Source: Fonsecaea monophora (Eukaryota > Ascomycota > Eurotiomycetes > Chaetothyriales > Herpotrichiellaceae). From it: a stretch of DNA of 64,000 nt. The number at the start of each line of letters is the position of its first letter. The stretch's first letter is position 1. Positions 42,430 through 51,898 of this stretch are shown here, one piece after another. Below the pieces are notes generated by a model. That model did no database searches. It worked only from the letters and a program-made list of their open reading frames with translations, and was not told the origin of the DNA. Location: NCBI RefSeq assembly GCF_001642475.1, contig NW_019173940.1:124001-188000 (forward strand). Direction: 5' to 3'. The translations under genes were made by a program, and so were the position numbers.

Positions 42430-44523
42430 TCACAATCCAGCCTGATTGAGCAGAGAATCCAGTCTCCCCAAGGCCATGCCCATCAGCGAACTCCCCCAGC
42501 CACCACTCCCGGCAACGACGCGAATGGCGCGTTTCCAGCGTGAAATCAGCTCGCTGACCTCCGCCCGCGCTGCGCCACCAGACTCGATCATGAGGAGCAA
42601 CTGCACGAGGAACGTGCTGACAATGGCAAAGTTGCCTTGCGACCACGAGTGCCAAAACGCGTTCCACGGACCGATCAAGCTCACCATGGTCTCGAGCAGT
42701 TCGACGGCTTCTCTCGCGCAGTTGACCGAGCCGGTCACGACGGCGGACGCGGCGGACTTGTAGCTGCTGTCTACGGGGGTTTCACTAGTGCTGCCACATT
42801 GGACAGGTCGCAGAAGGGCGCGGAAGAGAACGATCGACACAACGCACGCGGCGAGGTGCACGGATGCGCTCATCCCGGGGGTCTCGTCGCCAGAGTTGAG
42901 CGGGAGATCGGCCTTCAGACTCTGTCTGCAGTCACTGAGCGCGGAGCGCAGGGGCCGGGCGAACTCGAGCGATTTGAATAAGTCGGACGAAGTCTGCTTC
43001 GCCGCGCGGATCGTGTAGTACGTCCCGTGGATCTGGGCCAGGAGGTGTGTTAGAAGGACAAGCCGCTCAAACTCGTTGCTGTGTCCCATTCCAGCATCAT
43101 GGTCGTCAGACACGCCGTCCGCGGACTTTGGCAGAGGCACGTCGTAGTCGTCGGGCCCGATCGATCGTCCTCCAGGCGAGTCCACGCTGACCCAGACGTC
43201 CATGGTGAATGTTGCCCACCACAGTCGTGTGCGAAGCTGTTTCTCTGCCAGGGGTATGTTCCATCCGCTGCAATCATACTGGAGGCCGAGTGACTTGGCG
43301 ATGGTGCTGGCGATGGACGCGAGCCACGAATAAGTCGGTGTCAGCCCCTGGTGCTGGATCGTCGGGCCTTTCTGCAGCAAAAGCAGACACGCTTGCAAGG
43401 CTTCAATAGAAGGCGAATTAGCCTCCTCCAGCAAAGCTGCAATCGCGATTCTGTAAAGCTGCTCGCGTTTACCGTTTGCGTCGGTCAGTGTGGCACTCAG
43501 GTAGTCGTTGTGTATGGCAAACGGCAGAGCGGTGGCGTATACCGACGCAAACAGAGCGAGCGAGGCCGCGTCCTGCGGAGGGTCGCAGTGAATGTCATTG
43601 TTGAACCCGTCATGCTGTTGGAGAACGGGGAATAAAGGTTGCACGAACCGAAAATACAGTCGGAGGAGTTCATCGCGCTGCTTCCTCACGAGCAGAGCCT
43701 CGATATCTGGCCACGACGCACCTTCCATGCACGACTTGCCGGTGACCAGGAACGGGGGATCATCTCTCACCATCAATATCTGAGGACCACCCTCGCTGGA
43801 CGACTGGTCGTCATTGTGGTCTCGCGTGCTTGTCAAGCGGATCCGGGAGATTTCGAGCGGATTGGTGCTGCTGCTGCTGCCCTTCATTAACTCCATCATC
43901 ACATGGCGGTTCAAGTGGCCCGTATCCGGCGGGATTTGAGATCGGTGCAGCGTGCCCGAGTCGTGATACCTGGTATCCCCGGAAGACGGACGCAGGCTCT
44001 GCGGCTGGAAATGCCGCGGGCTGGTACTTGCGTTTCGTCCATCTGAGGCGGACGGCTGCGGGAGAGGAGACCTCTGACTCTGACTCTGGCCCTGACTCTG
44101 AAACGGAGGACTCCCGTCCTCGGCGAGATCGAGACTGTCGAAGATGGTGCTGTCAAACGCCTCGACGCTGAAATCCTCCCAGCTCTGAGGGGGAATCGAC
44201 GCTAGGCGCCCCTCATGCGGCTGCTGCTGCTCCTGCTGCTGCTGCTGCGGCAGCAGAAAATGGTTGTTTGGCAGAGAATGCGAGTGCGAGAAAACTCGCC
44301 GTCTCTTGTTATTCGGCCCGTTCTGGAACGTGCAGGAGCTCCCGCGACTCTCGCAGAACGCGCACGGCGGCGACGTCTCGATGCGACACGCTATCTTGCG
44401 TCCTCGACAGGCGTCGCACGGTCTATCGCGCCTCGAGCGGAACGGCCTCGGACCTTCCTGGCGGCTGGACAGGTCCATTGTTTGGATCCTGCAGGGCGCA
44501 TCCTTGGACGGTCCCAAACACAA
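42430..44523 (-). CDS. Zn2Cys6 transcription factor with fungal_trans domain
   Basis: A single exon of 697 residues from ATG 44523; Met-16 (44478) is an equally good start. A canonical binuclear zinc cluster occupies C36, C39, C46, C54, C57, C64 (C-x2-C-x6-C-x7-C-x2-C-x6-C: RPCDACRGRKIAC ... PPCAFCESRGSSC). A basic stretch (NNKRRR) and a Gln-rich segment (QQQQQEQQQ) follow. A fungal-specific transcription factor middle domain spans roughly residues 285-520 (LLRLYFRFVQPLFPVL, LASIASTIAKSLGLQ, LRTRLWWATFTMDVWVSVDSPGG). It is a nuclear sequence-specific regulator. It is transcribed divergently from the HpcH/HpaI aldolase gene only ~670 bp away, so local control of that gene and its neighbours is a reasonable inference. 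Confidence 0.92.
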   Translation of the reverse strand: MCLGPSKDAPCRIQTMDLSSRQEGPRPFRSRRDRPCDACRGRKIACRIETSPPCAFCESRGSSCTFQNGPNNKRRRVFSHSHSLPNNHFLLPQQQQQEQQQPHEGRLASIPPQSWEDFSVEAFDSTIFDSLDLAEDGSPPFQSQGQSQSQRSPLPQPSASDGRNASTSPRHFQPQSLRPSSGDTRYHDSGTLHRSQIPPDTGHLNRHVMMELMKGSSSSTNPLEISRIRLTSTRDHNDDQSSSEGGPQILMVRDDPPFLVTGKSCMEGASWPDIEALLVRKQRDELLRLYFRFVQPLFPVLQQHDGFNNDIHCDPPQDAASLALFASVYATALPFAIHNDYLSATLTDANGKREQLYRIAIAALLEEANSPSIEALQACLLLLQKGPTIQHQGLTPTYSWLASIASTIAKSLGLQYDCSGWNIPLAEKQLRTRLWWATFTMDVWVSVDSPGGRSIGPDDYDVPLPKSADGVSDDHDAGMGHSNEFERLVLLTHLLAQIHGTYYTIRAAKQTSSDLFKSLEFARPLRSALSDCRQSLKADLPLNSGDETPGMSASVHLAACVVSIVLFRALLRPVQCGSTSETPVDSSYKSAASAVVTGSVNCAREAVELLETMVSLIGPWNAFWHSWSQGNFAIVSTFLVQLLLMIESGGAARAEVSELISRWKRAIRVVAGSGGWGSSLMGMALGRLDSLLNQAGL

Positions 44524-45196
44524 TGCATGACTTCAAAACAAACCTGAGATGGGGAACCAAACGAATGGAGAGAGATGTGTAAGGTTGTTGGCTCTTTCGC
44601 GGAAGGGGGGAAGCCTGCGGGAATTGTTATCTCAAAGCGGCTAGTAGACCACGACGGTTTGATAACGACGACGGGCTTCTCTTTTCACGCGCGTGTGGGC
44701 GCGCACTTGACCGAGGGGGGTTGAAATCATGCTTTCCTCTTTTTTCGCAGTCTATTCTACAGTAGCTAAGAAAGACAAGAAGCCACTGAGAAAGTGGTGC
44801 ATGAACATTGAGCCGCTGCGAAGCATGAAGCGTCTGTCACCCTTTTAAATGCTCTCCCGTTTGAGTTTCTCGAGTGTGTTGGCTTCGTCTGAGATTTCTG
44901 TGTCAACATCGCTCATCTCCGCGCCTCTTGAGAAACGCATTGTTGCCCGTTACAAAGTGTCGATAAGGCGAAGGGAGAGAGGGATTTTCATGGATGGACA
45001 AGTGGCCATCGCAATGCCGCCGAACGCATCTGTCTCGAGGCGTGAGGTACGGCGCCACTCCACCACCTCCGAAGGTCAGGTGGAGGAAAGGGTAAATGCT
45101 ATATAACCACCGACAATCCTCGTGCGCGCGCAGACTCAACATGGATCCAGCACGCGCAAGTACAGCAATAGAAAGTCCCGTATATCCGCCGCAGCC
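44524..45196. promoter_or_regulatory. Divergent promoter between regulator and aldolase genes
   Basis: About 670 bp between outward-facing genes. The aldolase side has a TATA box (TATATAA, 45100-45106). The ATG at 45141 opens a 32-codon uORF that overlaps the aldolase start and ends at 45239. Confidence 0.55.
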
Positions 45197-45239
45197 ATGC
45201 CTTCGTTCCGCGCTCTCCTGCAGGCCAAACAACGCCTGA
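45141..45239 (+). other. uORF overlapping the aldolase start codon
   Basis: ATG at 45141 (context CAACATGG, strong), 32 codons, stop TGA at 45237-45239. It is out of frame with the aldolase and overlaps its first 43 bases. With the TATA box at 45100-45106, transcription should start around 45130-45140, so this ATG may fall at the very 5' edge of the mRNA or just outside it. Start-site choice could then control translation of the aldolase. Confidence 0.4.
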
Positions 45240-45982
45240 TCGGGACCTTCGTCAGCTTCAACGACCCGTACAGCGCTCAGATCCTGGCACAATGCGGCTT
45301 CGACTGGCTGATGATCGACATGGAGCATTCGCCGCTCTCTGCGCAGGAGATCACGGCCATGGTGCATTCCACGGTGGCGGCGTCGGGGGGAGAGTGCGCG
45401 CCCATCGTGCGGATTCCATCCCACGGCGTCGAGTGGATCAAATGGGCCCTGGACAGCGGTGCCAGCGGCATCATCGTGCCCATGGTGAACAACAAGCAGG
45501 AGGTCGACGGGGTCATCAAACGCGCGCGCTACCCTCCGACGGGCCAAAGGAGCTATGGTCCCTTTCGAACGCCCTTCGCCGAAATCCCCGCGCCTCCCGA
45601 CGTGGCCGACTACAAGCGAAAACGGGCGCCCGAGGTGATGGTCCTGCCCATGATCGAGTCGAAAGAGGCGGTAGACAACGCCGAGGATATCGTCGGGACC
45701 GACGGCGTGGACGGCATCTTCATCGGACCCGTCGACCTGAGACACTCGCTCGGCTTCGAGGGCGCCTCGGGGGATGAACCAGAATACGTGGCAGCCTTGC
45801 AGAAAGTGCTTCAGGTGGGCAAAAAGTGGGCAAAGCCGATCGGCATACTCGGCTCACAGGCTGCGATTCCTCGTCTCGTAGAGATGGGATTCAGCTTCAT
45901 CATGTTACCAGGAGGGGACGCAGGGATCCTAGCCGAGGCGGCTTCGGCGCTGCTAAAGGCATCGAAAAACTCGATTAGCTAA
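45197..45982 (+). CDS. HpcH/HpaI family aldolase
   Basis: 261 residues from the first in-frame ATG (context CAGCCATGCC). Class II, metal-dependent pyruvate aldolase fold: catalytic His in DMEHSP (H44), substrate Arg in VRIPS (R72), metal ligands E154 (PMIESKEA) and D180 (GIFIGPVDLRHSLG), and the glycine loop IIVPMVNN. The length agrees with bacterial HpaI and YfaU-type 2-keto-3-deoxy-sugar-acid aldolases. The reaction is reversible cleavage of a 4-hydroxy-2-oxo acid to pyruvate plus an aldehyde; whether the substrate comes from aromatic or sugar-acid breakdown cannot be told. There is no targeting signal, so it is probably cytosolic. Its stop lies only 41 bp from the stop of the convergent dioxygenase-like gene. 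GC-rich coding sequence, single exon, consistent with but not proof of bacterial ancestry. Confidence 0.9.
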   Translation: MPSFRALLQAKQRLIGTFVSFNDPYSAQILAQCGFDWLMIDMEHSPLSAQEITAMVHSTVAASGGECAPIVRIPSHGVEWIKWALDSGASGIIVPMVNNKQEVDGVIKRARYPPTGQRSYGPFRTPFAEIPAPPDVADYKRKRAPEVMVLPMIESKEAVDNAEDIVGTDGVDGIFIGPVDLRHSLGFEGASGDEPEYVAALQKVLQVGKKWAKPIGILGSQAAIPRLVEMGFSFIMLPGGDAGILAEAASALLKASKNSIS

Positions 45983-46023
45983 GAACCATAATAATCTATT
46001 GCTGAGACATCGATTTTGATGCT

Positions 46024-47091
46024 TTAATCTTGCGAGCCTTCATTTCCAGGGCCTACCATCTCGACTGCGGTATGCTTCATGTACGGGATCTGTTCGTCGT
46101 TCCACTGAGCGACCAGCTTGGCGATCTCCTCTCCAGAGAAGTTGCTCTTTTCAATCCGTTCTCTCAGCAGTCGGGCCCGCTTCTCGAGAACATCAAGGCG
46201 GTACGTCGACCACTGCTTGAACAACTGGTCGTGGCGACTGCTCTTCTTGACGTTGCCCAGATTGCTGACGTCCTTCAGACTCGGGTCCCGTGGACGGAAC
46301 GAAGTAACCATGGTGACACGCTCACCAGTTCCGACGGCTCTCAACGCAATGTGCTCGATACAGCCTCCTTGCATCATCACGGCCCAGCCAACTTGAGGTC
46401 CTCGGATCTTGGCGATAGAACCGTCCCCTTTCCTGAGGCCAGTCTCACCGCCGATCATGTTGGATGGGTCGGACAGCATGCAAACGCAGACCCAGGGATA
46501 CGAGTCTGTGTGCCATCGACCAACTGAGGCGAGCTCCTCGGACTGGTCAACAGCTGGAAGGGGGGTTGATAGTGCCTGATTGGGAGGCATGGCAGGTGGT
46601 AGCGCAGCATCGAGTGGCATGCCGTCCTCCAGAGCGTCCACTTGGACGTTGATATGGGCGATCTCGTAGTCGAAAACCACATCCAGATCGACCCCAGCAG
46701 CGTCCGAACAAGCTTTTATGACCTCTTTGCTGCGCCATACGGAATCAACAAAGGGTGTATCTTTCGAGTATCCCCTCATCTTATAGCAGTTCGGCTTGGT
46801 CCGGTCACCATGCTTGACCACAATCTCTTTACGAAAGAGGTCCGCCCGCATCTGCTTGACACCTTCAAGGGTGAACAGCGGGAATGGCTCTGTAATGGCG
46901 ACGGGCGAGATGGCATCTTTCTCCGACAGTAGCAGCTCTTTCAAGGTAATGATGCTTTTGGGAGGTTCAAAGCAGAGGTGTTTGGCAGGGTCGAAGCGAA
47001 CAGGCCCCGGTGGACTAGAAATAAGAGGCTCAACCTTGACGAATGCATGGTCGACGGTCGGCAGGGGAAGAACGCTGGTTTCGGCGGCCAT
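46024..47091 (-). CDS. 2-oxoglutarate/Fe(II) dioxygenase-like protein
   Basis: A single exon, 355 residues. The iron facial triad is visible: H194 and D196 in GRWHTDSYPWVCV and H247 in GGCIEHIALRAV, with Arg residues at 251 and in TSFRPR (266) as candidates to bind 2-oxoglutarate. The N-terminal ~130 residues form a fungal-specific extension (KSIITLKELLL, KMRGYSKDTPFVDSVW). Proteins of this plan are common, uncharacterised fungal members of the 2OG-Fe(II) oxygenase superfamily. Substrate unknown. It is convergent with the aldolase gene and divergent from the MFS gene at 47795, so it may belong to the same pathway; that is inference. Confidence 0.75.
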   Translation of the reverse strand: MAAETSVLPLPTVDHAFVKVEPLISSPPGPVRFDPAKHLCFEPPKSIITLKELLLSEKDAISPVAITEPFPLFTLEGVKQMRADLFRKEIVVKHGDRTKPNCYKMRGYSKDTPFVDSVWRSKEVIKACSDAAGVDLDVVFDYEIAHINVQVDALEDGMPLDAALPPAMPPNQALSTPLPAVDQSEELASVGRWHTDSYPWVCVCMLSDPSNMIGGETGLRKGDGSIAKIRGPQVGWAVMMQGGCIEHIALRAVGTGERVTMVTSFRPRDPSLKDVSNLGNVKKSSRHDQLFKQWSTYRLDVLEKRARLLRERIEKSNFSGEEIAKLVAQWNDEQIPYMKHTAVEMVGPGNEGSQD

Positions 47092-47794
47092 AATGGGCAG
47101 GTGGTTTGATACAGTGGTTAATGCTACGACTCGTGAGTTTGAGTCTCTCTTACCTCGATTTTATAAACGTGGCGCGGCCGTCGTCTATCCCGCAAACACC
47201 AGTTCGGTCCATCGCGACGGGGAGCTTCATTACCATGAGATAGGTCAGGTTTAGCTTTTCGACCTGCTCGCCGGATGGGGTGGTGGAGGCAAAGGACAAT
47301 TGTATATGGACGGGCAAGCAGACGGCGAACCGAGATCGATGTAGCGGGCATCTCCTCCTTCATTGGTGGCTGCGCTAAGCCCCTTCAGTCTTCTCAAAGT
47401 CTCCCTCGTGGCGTCAGATAAGCTCCTTCGCCGAGTCTTCTTGCCCGTGATAGTCTCTCCATTCCCCGGCCGATTCCCTATCTTGAGGAGCGTTGGCTGT
47501 CTCTCCAATGAGCATATGCAGATTTGACCGTCAGCGGGCAACCGGATGGCTGGTTCCTCCCGTTCTATGCCAAAAGCCCACACTATCCACGCCCCCCGTG
47601 TCTATCACAATGTTGGATATGGAGCCGGGGCTAGCGTTCCGTGGGCCTATCAAGGCAGATATGATAGTACCGAAAGTCAAACATGGGGATCTCAACCTCG
47701 CCTGTCACTACAAAAGAATGGCTTGTTTCCACCGTGCACGTCTCTGACTTCTCCCAAGTTCAGTACTTCGGCTTGATTGACAACAAGGGAGGCC
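47092..47794. promoter_or_regulatory. Divergent promoter between dioxygenase-like and MFS genes
   Basis: About 700 bp between outward-facing starts. No supported coding sequence; a tRNA-like TTGAGTCTC box near 47140 does not fold into a tRNA. Confidence 0.45.
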
Positions 47795-49676
47795 ATGGGT
47801 ACAGACAAAGACACCAATGTTGGCACTGCCAGTCCAGTCTCGGAGGAGGCACCCGAAGTGGGCTCCATTCGAGAGCTCAAGTCACTGCATGTGGACGGTC
47901 TCGATCCAGTCTTTGAGCACCAAGCTCGGCTCGTGAACCATGCAGTTCAGTGCATTGGCATGGGAAAGGTAACACCAAGTGAATGCCCACCAGGTTGATG
48001 CGAGTTGACGTTTCTAGTACCAATGGGCACTCTTCTTCCTCTGCGGGTACGGTTGGCTGTGTGATCAAGTAAGTATTCGAGACTTCTCTCCCACATAGCG
48101 CCAGCTGATTGTCTCAAGCTCTGGCAAACGACCGTCTCGGACGCCCTTGCCCAAGTGGCTGTTGAGTTCACGCCAAAGCATTCGGCATTTTTGTCTCTTG
48201 CTTTGATCGCTGGATTGGTTGTTGGTGCAACTTTCTGGGGACTTGGAAGTGAGATGTTTCAGCCAGAATCCACTTCATGTTCTGACTGTGGCAGGTGATT
48301 TGATCGGTAGAACACTGGCATTCAACCTGACTCTGCTCATTGCTGGGGTCTTTGGCACCGCTGCAGGAGCTGCCAACAGCTTTGTGTCCTGTGCTGTTCT
48401 CGTCGCCCTGTGCGGGTTTGGTGTTGGAGGAAACTGTAAGTCCAGAAGCCTGAATCTAAAAAGTCGTCCGCTGACTTCGCAGTACCTGTCGATTCTGCCG
48501 TCTTCCTTGAATTCCTTCCAGGGACTCACCAGTATCTGCTCGAGATTTTGGCCGTTTGGTGGTCAATCGGTCAAGCCATCCCAGCAGGTGCAGCCTGGGG
48601 CTTTCTTCCCAACTTCTCTTGCAGCGCCGACACACCTGTTGGTCAATGCCATAAGAAGGACAACATGGGCTGGAGGTATCTGATGTACACCATGGGTGGC
48701 ATCACCTTGGCCGCTTTCTTTGCTCGCTTCGTCTTCTTCCGACTCCGTGAAAGTCCACGCTATCTGATCGGTCAAGGACGGTACCAGGAAGCCATTGAGG
48801 TGCTCAACGATGTCGCAAAGTACAATGGCACCACACAGCCCCTGACTGTCGAGGATCTGTTGCAAGTCGAGAGAGACTATGCGACCGTCGGCCATCCTGC
48901 AGCTGTAAAGAGGCCCAACACCTGGAAACGCACTTTTGCACAATTCCGACCCGGTGGTCTCAAGCACATTCGAGCTCTCTTCTCCACCAAGAAGGTTGCC
49001 TATAGCACCAGCCTCATCATCCTCGTATGGGGCATGATTGGTCTTGCGTCACCACTGTATGCAAACTTCCTGCCAGAATGTATGTATACGACTGTGACGA
49101 CGTTGGAAAAGTTGCTGACGATGAGATAGATCTGGCGTTACATGGTGCGCAGAGCGGCTCGAATAGCATCGGCATCACGTATCGCAACAACTTCATCATC
49201 ATCGCATGCTCCATTCCAGGTACTTTGATGGCGGGGTGGTTTATCGGATTACCATATATTGGCCGAAGAGGCACGCTTGGTATTTCCCTGATCTTGACCT
49301 CCGTCTTCCAGTTTGCCTTTACGGCAGCACGGACACAGGCACAAATCCTTGCCTTCAACTGCATCACCAGCTTTGTTTCGTATATGTGAGTTGCACTCTA
49401 GGGTCACCGTGTTTGGGTTCATGCGCTGACTGGTCACGTAGCATGTGGGGAGCTTTGTACTGCTATACGCCCGAGGTCATCCCCAGCGTGCATCGAGGCA
49501 CGGGTTGCGGGTTGGCGGCAGCATTCAATCGTATCTGTGGTCTGATGGCGCCCATCATCGCAACTTATGTCGGCTACACGAACACGCCCATTTTCGTCTC
49601 GGCGAGTTTGTATATCGCTGCGGGATTGATCAGCTTTATCTTTCCGTATGAGACAAGCGGGAAGGCAAGTCTGTAA
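47795..49676 (+). CDS. MFS transporter, SV2-like
   Basis: Seven exons: 47795-47968, 48018-48068, 48119-48248, 48295-48435, 48483-49079, 49130-49385 and 49442-49676; 1584 nt, 527 residues. All six introns are 46-56 nt with standard GT/AG ends and consistent phase. The N-terminal cytosolic part is followed by helix 1 (KYQWALFFLCGYGWLCDQ). The motif-A region is SDLIGRTLAFN, followed by the family's characteristic NLPVDSAVFLEFLPGTHQYLL in the first half. A long central loop (RLRESPRYLIGQGRYQEAIE) separates the halves, and YTPEVIPSVHRGTGCG lies near the end. This fits the SV2-like/organic-solute branch of the MFS at the plasma membrane. Substrate unknown. Sitting beside an aldolase, a dioxygenase-like gene and two regulators, import of a carboxylate or sugar acid is plausible. 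Confidence 0.9.
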
Positions 49677-49868
49677 GCGCTCGATGTGATGCGCGAGGGT
49701 TGTATCAGACTTATTGGTTGGAGAATGACGCCCGTGAGCGATCTCATGACGTTGGGAGATCCACGGGCCACGATGTATAGCCAGGACCAACCAGCCACCT
49801 TTGATTGTTATAGAGCTTATGAGTTGTCTGATTCACTTCAGATGTAAGCAGTTCATTTCTTTCGAGGG

Positions 49869-51486
49869 TCAAGAAAGAGGAGTGAACCCCAAATCCTGCA
49901 TGGACCACGGCCTGAGCTCCACGAGATCATCCGGGTCCTTTTCGCCCACGGGCTTGCCAAACTCGAAGAGGAACTGTAGCATCCATTGATCCATGCGAAA
50001 GGACGTCTCCTTGTACTTCTGACATGTCTTGTGGAACTCGCGGAACCGCGTAAAGCAGACGTCCAAGGTGGGCCAGAAGGTCTGCAGGCGGGTCAAGATC
50101 TCAAAGTTGCGTTCGAGACGCGAGCGCGCGGTGCGGATCTGGACCTCGTCGGTGCTGAAAAGCAGGATGTGGAGTTGGACGGTTGATGCAATCACCAGCA
50201 CGTGTCCGACCATGGTGTAGTATACCTCGCAGCCCGGGGTGGAATATGCCCGGTACAGAATCTCGCAGAGCCCGATCGAGTGGCCTTTGCACTTGTCGGC
50301 GTAGTACCGCGCGTGGACGGTCTCGTCGTATGAGTCCTCGTGGAGGTACGGATAGTACAATAACTGTCCGTAGTGGTAGTAGCCCAGATAGACAGCCACG
50401 AACATTGGACCGAGCCCGATCGTGGCGTAGCGCGACAGGTTTGCGTGTGTGTCCTGCAGCCCAGGGGGTAAATTGTCGTACCAACCTTCCAACTTGGCTG
50501 TGAGTGCATCGACGGCTTCTTTGTGGTGGGTGTCGAGGTGGGAACGGGATACCGCAAGTTCGTTAACGGTGCTGATCTCGAACAGAATCGCATTGAGCTT
50601 GATCATCTGTGTCAGCAGCGAAGCACTCGACTCCTGTAGGCTGGATGGGCTGGGGATGTCGATGCCATCGGGGCGCAGGCTGTGAAACACCGTCTCTTCC
50701 ATGGGGTAGGGGACGTCGTTCCTGGGTGTCAGCATTCTGGGGATCCGGACACCTCTCGAAGACCAGACGTCAATCATACATAATGTCCACCATGCTCGCC
50801 GGTGCACTTCCTGCTCGACCCTCGACGTAACAGCCATGTTGGGCAGATCAAGCAACAGCGCATTGCGACAGGCCACGCTGTAGTAGACCGCTTCGGCAGC
50901 TGCCTCTCCTTCAGTGATAACATAAGCTCCCAGAAGGACGGCGGCCTGCAACGTCGTCATGGAAACTTCGCGGATGTTGAGGAGATGCTCTGCTTCCTGG
51001 GCATATGGTCTACCTCGAATTCTCGGATCCGTTCCTGCGAAGAAGGCATCTTCTGAAAATCTGGCAGAGAGACTTATCATCGCAAGCAGGAGGACCCTTG
51101 GGATTGTGCCGTTCATGACATCTTCCACCACACTGGGTGGATGGAAGAGCGAATGGAACGTGTCGTGTATGTAGCGGAAATACAGTTTCACGAGCTCTAC
51201 ACATAGAGACTGAGAGGGTAATTCTATCGTAACGCATTGACACCGAGTTGAGCCAGGCACGGAGGTATTGGGAGCCGTAGTTTGTGACTGGGTAGGCCAA
51301 GTGGTATCGATCGAAGGGAAAGGCACAAAGGAGCAGTTGAGTTTACGCGAACTGCAATAGGCACATGGTGCCCTGGGTGCGGTGATTTGGCACTTGCGGC
51401 GACGAGTTCTGATGGAAATTTAGACCTTGTGGAGTGAAAGGAATTGTCACCTACCGACACACGACACAGGCAGTGGGAGGACGCAT
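49869..51486 (-). CDS. Zn2Cys6 transcription factor with fungal_trans domain
   Basis: Two exons: 51486-51455 (32 nt) and 51408-49869; 523 residues. The 46-nt intron (GTAGGT ... CCATCAG, phase 2) splits the zinc cluster. Splicing gives C7, C10, C17, C26, C29, C36 (C-x2-C-x6-C-x8-C-x2-C-x6-C), a complete Zn2Cys6 motif starting MRPPTACVVC. A protein started within exon 2 would lack it. The middle-homology region spans residues ~80-320 (LVKLYFRYIHDTFHSLFHPPSV, RRAWWTLCMIDVWSSRG). It sits tail-to-tail with the MFS gene and directly upstream, on the same strand, of the alpha-galactosidase gene, suggesting a pathway-specific activator of this cluster; that is inferred. Confidence 0.9.
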
Positions 51487-51898
51487 TGTGGTCTAGCAGC
51501 CCGTGTCCGAGTTCGATAGTCTTGGATCGGGAGGGGTCTGCGTGTCGTTTTCTCGAGGCGCAGGCAGGGTGTGGCCATGATCTCGTAAACATGGTCGGAA
51601 GTGCGAAGAGATCGGGATCATTCTAAAAAGATCGATCTAGTATGCGGTTGCGAGCAATCAAATGTTGTGTCAAGGATGCGGCGAAGAAGGAAGCGGGGTT
51701 GGATACGCGCAAGGATCAATACAATCGAGGCGGGGAAAGACAAGGTGCACACCACATGCGGTGAGGCAGAATGATGCAGAATGATTTGGCGAGATGCCTA
51801 CAATCGCACCGGCTAGCTTCATCTATCTATGTATGTAGATCCAATTTCCCTGTCTTGACAACATTTAGTACCTAGCACCACCGTGTCGATTGTCTGTA
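51487..51898. other. Intergenic region between regulator and alpha-galactosidase
   Basis: Promoter/leader of the regulator and 3' flank of the alpha-galactosidase gene; nothing else seen. Confidence 0.4.

Noticed and set aside
47110..47155. tRNA-like sequence (GTGGTTAATGCT ... GAGTTTGAGTCTC)
   Set aside because: No acceptor stem or anticodon arm can be formed and the T-arm does not match GGTTCRANYCC.
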